A stretch of DNA of 64,000 bases. Source: Bifiguratus adelaidae (lineage: Eukaryota; Mucoromycota; Endogonomycetes; Endogonales). Within the stretch, counting starts at the first letter, position 1; every line of letters starts with the position of its first letter. Of the stretch, positions 1 to 10,536 are shown in pieces. The notes under the pieces were generated by a model. That model had not been told where the DNA came from. It saw only the letters and a list, made by a program, of their open reading frames with translations, and did not search any database. The position numbers were made by a program, and so were the translations under genes. The DNA is taken from positions 1-64,000 of the forward strand of contig MVBO01000069.1 in assembly GCA_002261195.1 (NCBI GenBank), written 5' to 3'.

Positions 1-434
1 CCCCAACGGCCCCCGCCACACCTGATCCACAACGAAGCCCCCCACCCATACCCCCACCACCCCAGCACCGTTCGGTGACCGTACTTACTCTTCTCCTCAT
101 TCTGCTCTCGCCACCTCTTTTTGCGCTCGCGGTTCTCTGCGCGCACCTTTTGGTTGATGAGCTCGCGCTTGTATGATACGTCGTCGCCTGCGGCAAGTGC
201 AGATATCTCCGTACCGGCCAGTGTTGACAGACTGTTGGGCATGTTAGTTTGCTTGTTCTCCGGCTGAGATGACCGATCAGAGTTGGGTTGCAGTCCGTTG
301 GTGATGGGCAAGGCCAAAAGCGTGGGTGACGACGGCGACGACTTGGGTGTAGGTAGAGAAGGAGAGGAAGATACGTTCTTCATTAATATGGAGGGTGAAA
401 TTGTATCTTCAGCCTTTCTGTGTCGTGTCTGCAT
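1..434 (-). CDS. DUF3020-domain protein, N-terminal part (runs off the window)
   Basis: Only the first coding exon (434 down to 89) is present; a GTAAGT donor at 88 opens an intron that runs past the window edge. The roughly 115 visible residues begin with a Ser/Pro-rich disordered stretch and end in a basic helix with the core ENRERKKRWREQNEEK. That core is the start of the fungal DUF3020 domain, seen in nuclear, transcription-related proteins of unknown biochemical activity. ATG 434 is the most upstream in-frame start after a stop; an internal ATG at 383 is an alternative. A palindromic CRE-like octamer lies about 80 bp upstream. Family placement is from the motif; function is not known. 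Confidence 0.7.
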   Translation of the reverse strand, partial: MQTRHRKAEDTISPSILMKNVSSSPSLPTPKSSPSSPTLLALPITNGLQPNSDRSSQPENKQTNMPNSLSTLAGTEISALAAGDDVSYKRELINQKVRAENRERKKRWREQNEEKSKYGHRTVLGWWGYGWGASLWIRCGGGRW

Positions 435-515
435 AGTACCATATGAGAGAACCCTATAGACAGCTTGTCAACACTCCAACACCTTCTTCACGCTTCTTGC
501 TTCTTCAACGGACAT

Positions 516-523
516 TGACGTCA
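516..523. promoter_or_regulatory. CRE-like palindrome TGACGTCA upstream of the DUF3020 gene
   Basis: A perfect TGACGTCA octamer lies in the 116-bp gap between the SDR stop (551) and the DUF3020 start (434). This is the binding site of ATF/CREB-type bZIP factors, such as S. pombe Atf1. Position and sequence are seen; binding is inferred. Confidence 0.45.
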
Positions 524-550
524 CTTCTAATGACCCTAACCCTATTCTCT

Positions 551-1473
551 CTACTGTATGGTAATGCCAGCGTCTACGGTGATAATCTCGCCTGTCGTGC
601 TGCCGTTCTTGGCAAGAAAGACATAGGCAGCGGCACATTCCTGGATGCTCGTGGGCATCTTTAGGGCCGACCGTTCTACAGCTGCCTTGATGCCAGCGTC
701 GCCGAACTTTGCGCCCCAACGTGTGACAAGGAGGCCGGGAGCAACGGCGTTGACGCGTATCTCGGGGGCGAGTGCTTTGGCCAAGCAGCGGGTGACATGG
801 TTCATGCCTGCTTTGGAGGTGGCATAGGCGACGGATGAACCGCTAAGAGAGCTACCGGCCACTACAAAGGGCCAGTGTGAGACGTAAGGCGTATGTGCCA
901 ACCCATGACTTGCCTGAGGTTGTATTGATGATGTGACCTCCCTCGGGATTCTTCTTCATGTAACGTGCGGCAGCTCGGGCGGCAAAGAAGGGAGCCTTGG
1001 TATTCACCTTGAGCATCTTGTCCCAATCCTCTTCATTCAATCCTTCCAGGTTACTCCACTCGCAGAAGGTAGTAACACCCGCATTATTGATGAGCAAGTC
1101 GATCCGACCGAAATGCTTGACCGTCTCATCCACCATGCGCTCAATCTCTTCCACCACAGAGACATCGGCTTGGATGGCCAAGGCTTTCACATGAAACTCG
1201 GTCTCTAGTTCCTGGACCGTTTCCTGTGCCTCTTGCGCGGAACGTGAGTAGTTGACACCGATATGCATGCCCTCACGAGCCAATTGACGGGCCACTTCCT
1301 TACCCAGGCCCGTTCCTCCACCGGTAATTCTAGAGCGTCAGAGATACGCGGTATGAGTACATGTGCTCGGATAAAAATCATGTACAAACACCCATCATCT
1401 TCTCAAGCTCATGATCCAAGTGATGCTATCTTCTCTATACTTACAAGCAAACTTTATCCTTGAGTTCAACCAT
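551..1473 (-). CDS. Classical short-chain dehydrogenase/reductase (251 aa)
   Basis: Exons 1473-1445, 1329-914 and 861-551 join in frame to 251 residues, the usual size of a classical SDR. Visible motifs: cofactor loop TGGGTGLG near residue 13, NNAG, catalytic YATSK, and the conserved RVNAVAPG segment. It should be a soluble NAD(P)-dependent oxidoreductase; the substrate cannot be read. The start ATG 1473 gives MVELKDKVCL, typical just ahead of the Rossmann loop. Intron 2 (913-862) uses a GC donor (GCAAGT) instead of GT; the splice is needed to keep the Ser-Tyr-Lys region intact. Intron 1 is 115 bp, longer than most here. The mitochondrial carrier gene starts divergently 141 bp away. Confidence 0.85.
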
Positions 1474-1614
1474 AAAAGCGTTCTAAGCGAGCGAGAAATA
1501 GAAAGAATGCGGGAATTTCCCACCTTGTGAAAACAACGGCGCGAGGACTTAATTTCCTTTTTGGGATCACCCTCTATCCGGCTTCGCAGGTTGCTCATAG
1601 CCTCCATTCAGTCC

Positions 1615-2917
1615 ATGACGTCCATCCAGCCAGTCCATGCTTCACAGACGACTGAGACTCCGACGGTCAGTCATGGTCACTTACAAGATACATCGCTCCA
1701 GAATCGACTCCGAGGATTCCTGGCTGGAACAGCGAGCGGAGTCACCAAACTCATCGTCGGACACCCGTTCGGTAAGTTGCTCAACCACACCCTTGCTTCG
1801 CGTTGGGAAAACAGCTGATAGATCATCCATGATAGATACCATCAAGGTTCGCATGCAAACGTCTGGAAGTGCGGATGGATTATTTAAAGGACCGCTGGAT
1901 TGCTTCTTGAGCACCGTTCGAAAAGAAGGGTTCCGAGCCTTGTATAAGGGCGCTACACCCCCCCTGATAGGGTGGGCCTTTATGGACAGTATCATGCTCG
2001 GCGTAAGTTTGATACTCAAGCTGCCGATGCGCGCCTTGATTTAACCCAGTAAGTTAGACCCTCCATAATACCCGAGTCATGTTGCAATCGTACAATGGCA
2101 AAGATCAGCCATTGAGCGTGTTGCAGCATGGATTAGCCGGCCTAGCCGGTGGACTGACCGTATCGTTTGTGGCGACGCCGGTGGAACAGATCAAGGCGAG
2201 ATTACAGGTGCAGTACGCTGATCCGAGCACCAAGCAATACACCGGACCGATCCACTGCGCAAGAAGTCTGGCAAGTGAAATTTTATTTTACTCTACCAGA
2301 TTGTGCCTGTACTGGGTACTAATGAGTGATTAGATTCGTAACAATGGTCTTTTTCCCGGTCTATGGAAAGGGTTGATACCCACTATGATGTTTCGAAGTT
2401 GGTTCTTTGCCTTTTGGTCCACCTATGAGGTACACTGTTTCAGATCGCGCTATACGAATTGCGCCCTTCACTCACCTTGTGCTACAGATTGCTAGCCGCG
2501 AGCTACGGAGGAGAGGATACAGCGATTCAGCCACGAGTTTCATCGCCGGTGGCATTTCGTCCAACGTCTTTTGGATCGGGGCATTTCCGTTCGATGTCGT
2601 CAAGAATCGGTTCATGACCCAACCCGATGTGAAGGACCTGCGGTATCCTACGCTGCGAAGTGTTGCTCAGCATGTATACAAGTCAGGTAAGTGACTTCTG
2701 ATTGGCAAGAAAGGTCCATTGGCTAATCTTGGATTTGTCTACAGAAGGCCTCAAGGGATTTTATCGAGGTAAGCCAGATCTTTGGTCCAGGCGTGATAGG
2801 TTGACTCTGATGTCCACAGGATTCGTACCGTGTCTTTTGCGTGCCTTCCCCACAAACGCATCCGCTGTCTTGGCTTTTGAAACGGTGATGCGTCTTTTGG
2901 GTGGCGACAAGCCGTGA
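1615..2917 (+). CDS. Mitochondrial carrier family (SLC25) transporter (317 aa)
   Basis: Seven exons (1615-1771, 1836-2002, 2058-2270, 2334-2429, 2488-2686, 2745-2768, 2820-2917) encode 317 residues. Three tandem carrier repeats each carry the Px[DE]xx[KR] signature: PFDTIK, PVEQIK and PFDVVK. The protein should be an inner-membrane metabolite exchanger with six membrane helices. Segments such as KGATPPL, MDSIMLG and RGFVPCLLRAFP resemble the Ymc/acylcarnitine-ornithine carrier clade, but the substrate is not determined. Intron 3 (2271-2333) is a GC-AG intron with a branch-like TACTAAT. Exon 6 is only 24 nt. The ATG at 1615 follows a CAG and gives a short Thr/Ser-rich N-terminus before the first helix. 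Confidence 0.88.
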
Positions 2918-3054
2918 TAGCGCACGGTCATCGTCACATTTACACCGGTAGACGAAGCATAGAACTAGATCATAAACTGACATTTGTAATATAAGATGTC
3001 GTGTACGATGAACGGGGTATGATGGTCATAAAAATCAACTTACGTACAACCGCG

Positions 3055-4472
3055 CTAGAGCTGAAACAACTCATCATCACTACCCTCTTCACTTTCTTCA
3101 TCCTCTTCTTCATCATCCGTGTACTCCATCAGCGCCGTCAACCGTTCGGTACTTGCGGGATTCTCTACTAGGATGGCTGGATTCAATTCGAATGAAAATG
3201 CTAAATCTCTTGCGGCGATGGACGTCTTGTCGGTTTGGCGGCGACCATTCAAGTCACCTGGAGGTAACAGATCTGGCTTGTGGGCCAGGATGGCTGAGAT
3301 GGCATTCGCCTTGCCGTTCCTTTGACGATAATCGCGACCATCCAGGCTATCGTCGCCGTTCAGACTGGTTACGGTAGAATCAATCGCCGAATGTCGCCTG
3401 ACGTGATGGGTGTTGAGAGGGGTTTTGGATCGAATCTTTTGAAGTGCGTTACTAAGGATGGTGCGCATGTGGCTCTGGAAAGTGATGCATTACTATAAAT
3501 TGCCAAAAGCACACATACACCCATACCTCTAAAGCATACAGCATAAAGTCGACGCATTCTTGGGTAACGCCTTCCAGAAGACCATGTTCAAGAGCAATAG
3601 TCGTCATGCGATCGCGAAGTGCAGTAGGGTTAGGTAGCTTCTTGGAGTCTGCACAAAGCGGTGCAAACAAGCCTCGGGAAAAATCGGCATTGAAATCTAG
3701 AGCGAATCTGAGCACCTGAAGGTATATATGCCCGCGCTTCGCACTTACTGGTTGGTCTTTGTTCGGCGGGTATTGGAATATCTGGCGTCCGACTCAAACT
3801 ATGAGGCATCAAATCTTGTTTCAAATAGCGTGCAGTTTCTGAAGCTTCCCGTGCAGTCTATTGTCATGGTCAGCCTCAATCCAACCCCAAAAGCGCACCT
3901 TACCTTGCTAACACTCTTTATCCGATCTCTGTCTGCCTTGGGCAAACTCATAACCTCCTTCTTTAATCTCTTACGATTCGGTCCATGTCGGCCCATGTCA
4001 AGTCCATCCAATCCATCTACATCGCGCAAGCCGCGCCTCTTCTTGCCCCATCCGATTGACCGTTGATGTTGAGGAGGTGGAACATCCCTCTGTGCATTGT
4101 GGATGGTTGCAAGAATAAAAGCGTTGTGAAGAGGAGCTAGACGTGCTGATTAGGTGTAAAGTCCTGACTGCTAGACTTACCATTCTCACGACTGAGGTAG
4201 AGGTTGGCATAAAAGTCAAACTCTTGGCGGTTCAGCCTACCAGTGACAAACTCTCGAAGTGCGTCCCAGTATTGGGGACCACTGTCTCCAAGAGCTTCCA
4301 CCAGTTGCTGCTTGAGCGCGAGAAGATCCTGTCGGCCATTTTGAGTCTTTGGAACGGAGATTTCGCGCTTATGTGTAGAATGAGTTGGCGTAGCGCGATC
4401 CGATCCGTCTTGAATATCTTTCCTTAGCACGTTGTTAGGTAGGACGACAGCCGTTTCCGTCATGGTCGACAT
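3055..4472 (-). CDS. HFI1: SAGA complex subunit Ada1 (Hfi1/TADA1 family, 407 aa)
   Basis: Five exons (4472-4181, 4136-3904, 3857-3749, 3696-3527, 3474-3055) join to 407 residues. The N-terminal region carries the SAGA-Tad1 signature: QLVEALGD, then GPQYWDALREFVTGRLNRQEFD, then HNAFILATIHNAQRD. Ada1 is a structural subunit of the SAGA transcription coactivator and holds a histone-fold contact in the core. The C-terminus is acidic (DDEEEDEESEEGSDDE). ATG 4472 is used; ATG 4463 is also possible. It lies only 51 bp downstream of the SEC12 stop on the same strand, and that gap ends in a splice-acceptor-like CTCCGCAG. The acceptor at 3697 was chosen because nearer AGs break the frame. Confidence 0.85.
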
Positions 4473-4523
4473 GCCGTCCTGCGGAGAAAAGTGGTAGGAA
4501 TTTGATCAAGCCCGGAAATTCAT

Positions 4524-6028
4524 TCAAAATGTGTTTGTTAGAGTGACAAAGTAAGCCATCAATAGGATCATGAGAGACACGAGTATGGCCCACACTACAT
4601 CTGGAGTCTCTGATGCTACAGTAAAGTGAGTTTTATGTTCCTGGATGAAAAGTGTAGGTGGAACACGTACCTGCTTTGAGATCTTGTGGTAGACGGATGA
4701 TTCTACATGTATTGTCTGCAGAGCCACTGACCAGCAACCGCCCGTCTCGACTGAATGCCAATGCTGTGATGGCAAATCCATGCGCGTTACGTTGCTCCCA
4801 AATACGCTAAGAAAGGTCCATGAGTCAGCAGGATGACATACACAAAAGGCAAAAGAGCGACGTACCCTCAATGTCACCGCGTCGGTTATCCTTATCGTGT
4901 ACTCGTTATCGGCGCTTGCAAGCAATTGGCCGTTTGGAGAGATGGCAAATGCTGTGATTCTCTTCTTGGAGACAATTTCTGTGCGGAGCTTTGTCAGCGT
5001 GTTTGCATTCCATTTCACCAAAAAGCCTCTTGTTTGCGTCGATGAATTGACAATGGTGAAGAGATTTCCCGTCGTGACTCCTTTACCAAAACTTCATGCG
5101 AGGCAAGGTTTGTCAGATATATGTGCTATGAAATCATATCAAAGTTCGCTTACCGGCATGCTCGGAATTCGCACTTTATGGTGCGATTTTGTGTCGGTTG
5201 ATCGACGGTTTGTTCAAATTTGCCAGCTTCAAGGTTAAGCAATTGTATGGCTTTCGGCGTTAGTACGGCCGCACGCGTGCCGTCTGGATCTACGTCTACA
5301 TCGAAAACTTCGTCCTTCGTAATGCTTTTACATGGAATAATTGGCTGGAATGATGGATACTTGACACTTGTAAAGGAACCGTCTGTTGACCCAGTGAGCA
5401 GATAGTCTCCAGACGGGCTAAATCGTGCTACTTTCTGTTTCATTGTCTCAATAAATCTGCGTGACCACGATTGCTATTCCCATGGTTACCTGATAGTAGA
5501 ATGATTCCTTGCTTAACACGGATGGAAAAGATTCCAACAATGCTAGGCTGCAGAACGGATTTGTCAATACATTGACACGGCACTATCTTGATCCCACCTA
5601 TTTTCGTCTATTTTGTATACTCTACATGCCTTGTCTTGTCCGGCCTTGATTTGCTCCTCAGTTCCATTGATACCGAGTACGACAACATCGTCCTAGGCAA
5701 TGCAAATCAACTTTATCCCGTTCATGATACGATTGCTAACCAAAATCGTACCTTTGGATGCACATCTAAGCTCATGGGAGCATCCTCATCTCGGGAAAAC
5801 TCATGTTCGAGGACCAGAGATAGCGGACTGGCTCCGTCTTGCACATCATAGACAAACTGAGCGCGGTAAGTGAGCACACAGCATCCCGACGACATTTGAA
5901 CATACCAGCTTATTCTTGACTCCAGACCGCCCTGCTCCACCTCCTCCAGCTAGCACAAGCTTGTTGTTCGGTGTAAAGCCTACGCAAGACACCGGTATAG
6001 GTACCTTGCATACGGTGCTGTTCAGCAT
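4524..6028 (-). CDS. SEC12: Sec12/PREB-type WD40 guanine-nucleotide exchange factor for Sar1 (371 aa)
   Basis: Eight exons (6028-5906, 5856-5752, 5692-5598, 5547-5490, 5434-5154, 5091-4866, 4806-4671, 4615-4524) give 371 residues. An N-terminal beta-propeller begins with the Gly-rich loop AGGGGAGRSGVKNKL, a Sec12 feature. WD-like blades follow (ARFSPSGDYLLTGSTDG, FAISPNGQLLASAD, LAFSRDGRLLVSGSAD). A C-terminal membrane helix (ILVSLMILLMAYFV) leaves only a short lumenal tail. Sec12 activates Sar1 at the ER to start COPII coat assembly. The first in-frame ATG is 6028; an earlier TTG frame is closed by a stop. Sequence before the ATG (CCTAAT, then CGCAG) resembles the end of a 5'UTR intron. Confidence 0.83.
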
Positions 6029-6581
6029 GCTGCGATGTTCCCAATTAGGCAATCGTCACTTCAAGCAACAATTTGCCTACGTCATCAAAACGAGCACGAC
6101 GTGGCCAAACGCTCTCTCTTTCACTTGCGCGCATCCATTCTCATCCATCCATTCTAAAAGGTATGTGGCGGAAGACCAAGACCGACGGAGTTCACTTGTG
6201 GCGCCAACACGGATGATATCTTTCCGCTGAAATGGCTTGTTGCCTCGTGTGCGAAGCCTTTGAAGACGCCATCTCCTGGGTTGATGCTCATGCACTTTCG
6301 TACATTCACGTCAGTCGGTTTGCAATCACCTTCAAAGGCTTCCGTGTGCGTTCTATGCGCGTAGACTTCTTGCCACAGCGTCATATCACGTTCGAATTTC
6401 GACGTGCACTTGCTGCGTGTGTCTCCGGTTCGGTGCCATCAGCAAGTGGACTCTGGTGTCATCGTCTTGCGGTTCTTTTTCTTTTCTTGTGCAGCTCAGC
6501 AACCTTACTAAATCTCGTCATCTATTTGCCTTTTTTCAACGCGACTTCAGTGTACTCCAAAGAGCAAGAGCAAGAACAAGA
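6029..6581. other. Divergent SEC12/SUB2 intergenic region
   Basis: This 553-bp stretch separates the two divergent starts. Small ORFs on both strands have no recognisable protein character. A long pyrimidine run ending in TTGTGCAG near 6490 could be the 3' end of a 5'UTR intron of SUB2, and a purine-rich run (AAGAGCAAGAGCAAGAACAAG) sits directly before the SUB2 ATG. No RNA gene is seen. Confidence 0.5.
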
Positions 6582-8191
6582 ATGGCTGCTGTTGATCACC
6601 CCGATGATTTGATTGATTACGAGGAGGAAGAAGAAACTACCGTGCAAGCTCCCGCCACCGGAGCCAATGGCGCTGCGAACGGCCTTGGCGCAAAGGCTGA
6701 TGAGAAAGACAAGAAGGGCTCTTATGTTGGTATCCACTCCACCGGTTTCAGAGATTTCCTTCTCAAGCCAGAGCTCTTGCGAGCTATTGTCGACTGCGGT
6801 TTTGAACATCCCTCTGAAGGTATTATTCATTCAATACGCACAGCAAGACATGTCATTGATACGTCATGCCACTGTAGTCCAACAAGAATGTATTCCACAG
6901 TCAATCTTGGGTATGGATGTCCTGTGCCAGGCCAAGTCTGGTATGGGGAAAACCGCTGTCTTCGTTCTTGCTACTTTGCAGCAAATTGAACCCATCGATG
7001 GCGATGTGTCGGTGATCATTCTGTGCCACACGCGTGAGTTGGCATTCCAAATCAAGAACGAATATACTCGCTTTAGCAAGTACCTGCCCAACATTCGCAC
7101 AGAAGTCTTTTACGGCGGTGTCCCCATCAAGCAAAACTATGACATCCTTCGCGACAAGGAGAAGTGCCCACATATTGTGGTCGGAACACCCGGTCGTGTC
7201 CTTGCGCTTATTCGTGACAAGGCTTTGCGTTTGGGTACAGTGAAGCACTTCGTTCTCGATGAATGTGACAAGATGCTCGATAATCTGAGTACGTATTATG
7301 GCGTGGCGGTGTGGTGTGGTGACATGATGAAAACATATGCTACTTAAACCCAGCTCGTCTAAGGATCACAAGTAGTGATTCCTCATGAGATGAAATGATT
7401 CTGAGAACATCTTATCATGACAAGACGCAACTTTTGCAAAGTATATTGCGGTCTCTGACACTTGTTTGCTTTGTAGGCATGCGGCGCGATGTACAAGACA
7501 TCTTTAGAAGCACTCCTCACCACAAGCAAGTGATGATGTTCTCAGCCACCTTGAGCAAGGAGGTCAGACCAGTGTGCAAAAAGTTTATGCAAAATCCTCT
7601 CGAAATCTACGTTGACGATGAGGCAAAGCTCACTCTACATGGTCTACAACAATTCTACACTAAATTGGAGGAAAGGGAGAAGAATCGCAAGCTCAACGAT
7701 CTCCTAGACACCTTGGAGTTCAACCAAGTCTGCATCTTTGTCAAGAGTGTCCCTCGTGCCAACGAGTTGAATCGTATTCTCAATGAATGCAACTTCCCCA
7801 GTACTTGCATCCACAGTCAAATGAGCCAAGATGAAAGGTATACATCTTTTTCGTACCTTGGCAACATGTCTGATCACCCCACTCTAGAATTGCACGATAC
7901 AAAGCTTTCAAGGAGTTCAACCAACGTATCATGGTCGCCACTGACGTGTTTGGCCGTGGCATCGATATTGAACGTGTCAACATTGTCATCAACTATGACA
8001 TGCCTGATGGCGCTGATTCTTACCTTCACAGAGTTGGTCGTGCCGGAAGATTCGGTACCAAGGGTCTTGCCATCACATTTGTGTCCTCTGAAGACGACAA
8101 CAATGTGTTGGCTGCCGTACAGAGTCGATTCGAGATCAACATCAACGAATTGCCGGAGGAGATTGACATTGGTAGCTACATGACCTCCTAG
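6582..8191 (+). CDS. SUB2: DEAD-box mRNA export helicase Sub2/UAP56 (437 aa)
   Basis: Four exons (6582-6819, 6878-7288, 7477-7837, 7888-8191) encode 437 residues, the normal Sub2 length. An acidic N-terminus ([10 protein letters not shown]) leads into Q-motif, Walker [14 protein letters not shown]-equivalent HTRELA, TPGR, the UAP56-specific DECD, SAT, and the C-terminal HRVGRAGR. Sub2 is the TREX helicase that works in spliceosome assembly and mRNA export in the nucleus. Introns 1 and 3 are 58 and 50 bp, but intron 2 (7289-7476) is 188 bp, by far the longest here. It appears to host a box C/D snoRNA (separate entry). Confidence 0.96.
7318..7408 (+). ncRNA. Candidate intronic box C/D snoRNA guiding LSU rRNA 2'-O-methylation
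   Basis: Inside SUB2 intron 2 there is a perfect box C (ATGATGA, 7324-7330). A guide-like segment follows, TAAACCCAGCTC (7345-7356), then a D'-like CTAA (7359-7362), an imperfect C' (near 7387-7393) and box D CTGA (7401-7404). The guide is a perfect 12-nt complement of GAGCTGGGTTTA, a near-universal LSU rRNA segment just 3' of the A-loop; I know that segment from memory. In yeast this stretch carries snoRNA-guided methylations (Am2946 and Cm2948, by snR71 and snR69). Depending on where D' starts, the +5 rule points to one of these or the base between. The terminal stem is weak; a second CTGA at 7455-7458 could be the true box D. Confidence 0.6.
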
Positions 8192-8566
8192 ATCTGCCTG
8201 TAAATGTAAAAAAGAGTGTTTAAAGGTTGTAAATGAAACGCACACTATTCTTTTCCATCTAATGTCGCAACGTTGAATGTTATCTACAATGGGCAATGAT
8301 CTCTTGAGGGTTATCTATCTATTGTTCCTTCGCTTGACTACCATCAATATGGGTCCTGGGGATTCACTCTAATTAATTCGGTTGACCTGCGAGTCCATGG
8401 ATAGGGCAGACGCCCACTCTGTTACTCATCGAGAGGCCAGGCAGACCTATCGCTGGTTCTCAGACTCTCAAGATGGAGTCAGGGCAAGCAGGTGAGATGT
8501 CATAACTTACTGTATCAATCGTACTGACCCTTTTGACCAAAAAGACGACCGCCTTCGATTGCTAGT
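8192..8566. other. Intergenic region between SUB2 and a Ser/Thr-rich gene
   Basis: This 375-bp spacer holds the SUB2 3' end and the promoter of the next gene. It ends in CGATTGCTAG directly before the next ATG, which resembles a splice acceptor. Nothing else was recognised. Confidence 0.4.
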
Positions 8567-9684
8567 ATGAGCAGCGAGGACAGCGTCAACTTGCAGGATC
8601 TGCTCAATAACAACGAAGCGATTGACCTTTCGGAAGACCTTCCGTCCGAGTTCAATAGCCTTGACTTAAATGACGACGAATCGTGGAACCACCTAGACGT
8701 AAGTTCGCAGGCACAGTTTTGGCTTACTGCTTTGACGCTCACTCAATCTCAACGTAGCTCAAAAGCATTTACGAACATTCAAGTAGCTCACCGAATGCTA
8801 CACCAAGGGTTTCTCGGCATCGCTGGCTTAACGCGCAGCAGCCCACATTTAACAGGCAATCTCCCGAAACCATATCAACGCCAAGGGAGATTTCCTCATC
8901 GCGACACGTCAGTAACTCAATCTCGCATTTACCTCATACTCCCTCTTATAAGCGACCGACAACCCAAGCAACCTATATTGATAGCTCGAGCGAAGATCTG
9001 AATTCATCTAATCCAAGTTTTCAATCTTCGGCATTATTTGACAGTAAGTCATCCTTGTTGTCGCATTACAAACCATCCCCAATACGATCGCACTCGATTC
9101 AATCAAACGGACCGTCTGATATTACACGATCGACAAGTCGAGAAAGTGACTACTCCACCGCGAGTCAGGGATCGACGGCGTCTTTGTCTCCAAAAAGTCG
9201 CACGAGTTTTATTCCTCCACCGAGCACGCTATCTGCACTGCCTCGTAGCACGAGTACGTTTACATCGTCACGGTCCAAGCTTAGCCCTGTGAGCATACGC
9301 GCTTCTGACTCATTGCGAACAACCTCTTCGACTTTCTCGGCGCTATCTCCAGGAGCCCAGCGGTCGCGCCCCACAATATCGTCTCTCAAAAGTCCACCAA
9401 CTGCTGGCCGAAGTCAGTTTGGTTCTCCTCAGCCCATACGATCATCTCAGGCTCGCGCCTCCTCCAGTATGGAAGCTCGCTATTCCACGCAAGTGCCTCC
9501 ACGCCCTTTCTCTCCACAGAATGAAACCAGTTTGCCCGGTTCTCCATCAGCTAGACGAGCCGGAACTGGAAAGCCATCCACACCTATGGATACCCCCAGG
9601 CCTACAACATCGATCTCACGTATCGCTACGCCTAGTCGCTCTAGTCGTATCGCTACACCTACAGGTCGCAAGTATTACCCCTAA
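8567..9684 (+). CDS. Ser/Thr/Pro-rich disordered protein of unknown function (352 aa)
   Basis: Two exons (8567-8698, 8758-9684) give 352 residues. A short acidic N-terminus (DSVNLQDLLNNNEAIDLSEDL) is followed by some 300 residues rich in Ser, Thr, Pro and Arg, with many S/T-P sites. The C-terminus carries a duplicated motif, SRIATPSRSSRIATPTGRKYYP. No enzymatic domain is visible. Low complexity, basic charge and clustered S/T-P sites are typical of proline-directed kinase substrates, including some microtubule-associated proteins, but that is only a guess. The splice at 8699-8757 (GTAAGT to CGTAG) is well formed and keeps the frame open. I do not recognise the family. Confidence 0.65.
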
Positions 9685-9745
9685 TCTATTCATACACTCC
9701 CTATTGTACATAAGTCTTTGAACGCCCTAATGGAGCATGTGCAAA

Positions 9746-10536
9746 CTAGTAAAAGGTTGTCGCATGCAAGAGCGCGTGACTACTGTTGCGTTCATAAAAC
9801 TTTTCTATGATGGTTTCAATGTCGTCGTCCAGATTTTCAGATTGCTCAAGCTTGAATCAGTTAATCATTAGCCATCGCAGCAACATGAACATGGAAGTTT
9901 TGGCCTTACCAATTGCGCGAGTTGAAGAATAGCCCTGCCACCGAGTGTGGCATCTTCGTGGCTATCCTTAATCTCAACGTTGATGACATGGACTGGCATA
10001 TTGAAAGACTCTCCTCGATTAGCTAGGTCTTGCAAAAATGTGATCAGGTGCCGTGTGTCAAAGCTAGAAGCAAATCGCCTCACCTTCACATACAGCATCA
10101 AAACACCGTTCCTCACATGTAATAATGACATCGTACACGTCTTTGGACTCTTGCCACCGCTGTGGAGCGAGTTTGATCTTGCGGTTCCGGTCAAGCATAT
10201 TTAACAACCCATTCTGCGTGTATCTAGACGCGCCGTTAGATCGTGGCGGACTTTAACAACACAGCACCTTACAGTTGGGGGTTCTTTGCCTTGAGCTCTT
10301 GATATACTTGTTCATAGGGTGTACCAAAGGGATAAATGTTTGGCTTGTCGATCGCGGGACCTGGTAATCGTACCATTGTCCCCGTCCCATACGAGTGCAC
10401 ATTGAAGCCCTTTTTGCTACCCAAAAACACCCGCGTGAACACCACCATACCTGTTCAACAGACAGACTTACAGTAGCACACTATGCGCTTCCATGGATCT
10501 GTTTTGATTACTCGCGCAAATCACAGCAACCTTCAT
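9746..10536 (-). CDS. SSU72: RNA polymerase II CTD phosphatase Ssu72 (190 aa)
   Basis: Five exons (10536-10472, 10416-10273, 10223-10084, 10028-9910, 9850-9746) encode 190 residues. The N-terminal CASNQNRS is the Cx5R phosphatase loop, followed by [12 protein letters not shown]. The aspartate-containing block [26 protein letters not shown] and the helical tail [21 protein letters not shown] match the family throughout. Ssu72 removes Ser5/Ser7 phosphates from the Pol II CTD within the cleavage and polyadenylation factor. The start codon sits in a CATG whose other strand is the candidate start of MID1, so the two coding regions touch. The bases before the ATG (TTGTTTCAG) look like a splice acceptor. 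Confidence 0.95.

Noticed and set aside
1330-1444. Second intronic C/D snoRNA in SDR intron 1
   Set aside because: The intron is 115 bp and has ATGATGG and CTGA on the sense strand, but box C is imperfect and I could match no guide segment to an rRNA sequence I know.
6154-6384. 76-codon minus-strand ORF upstream of SEC12 as a possible extra SEC12 exon or small gene
   Set aside because: No SEC12-like motif, no splice signals that join it in frame, and it lies in the divergent promoter.
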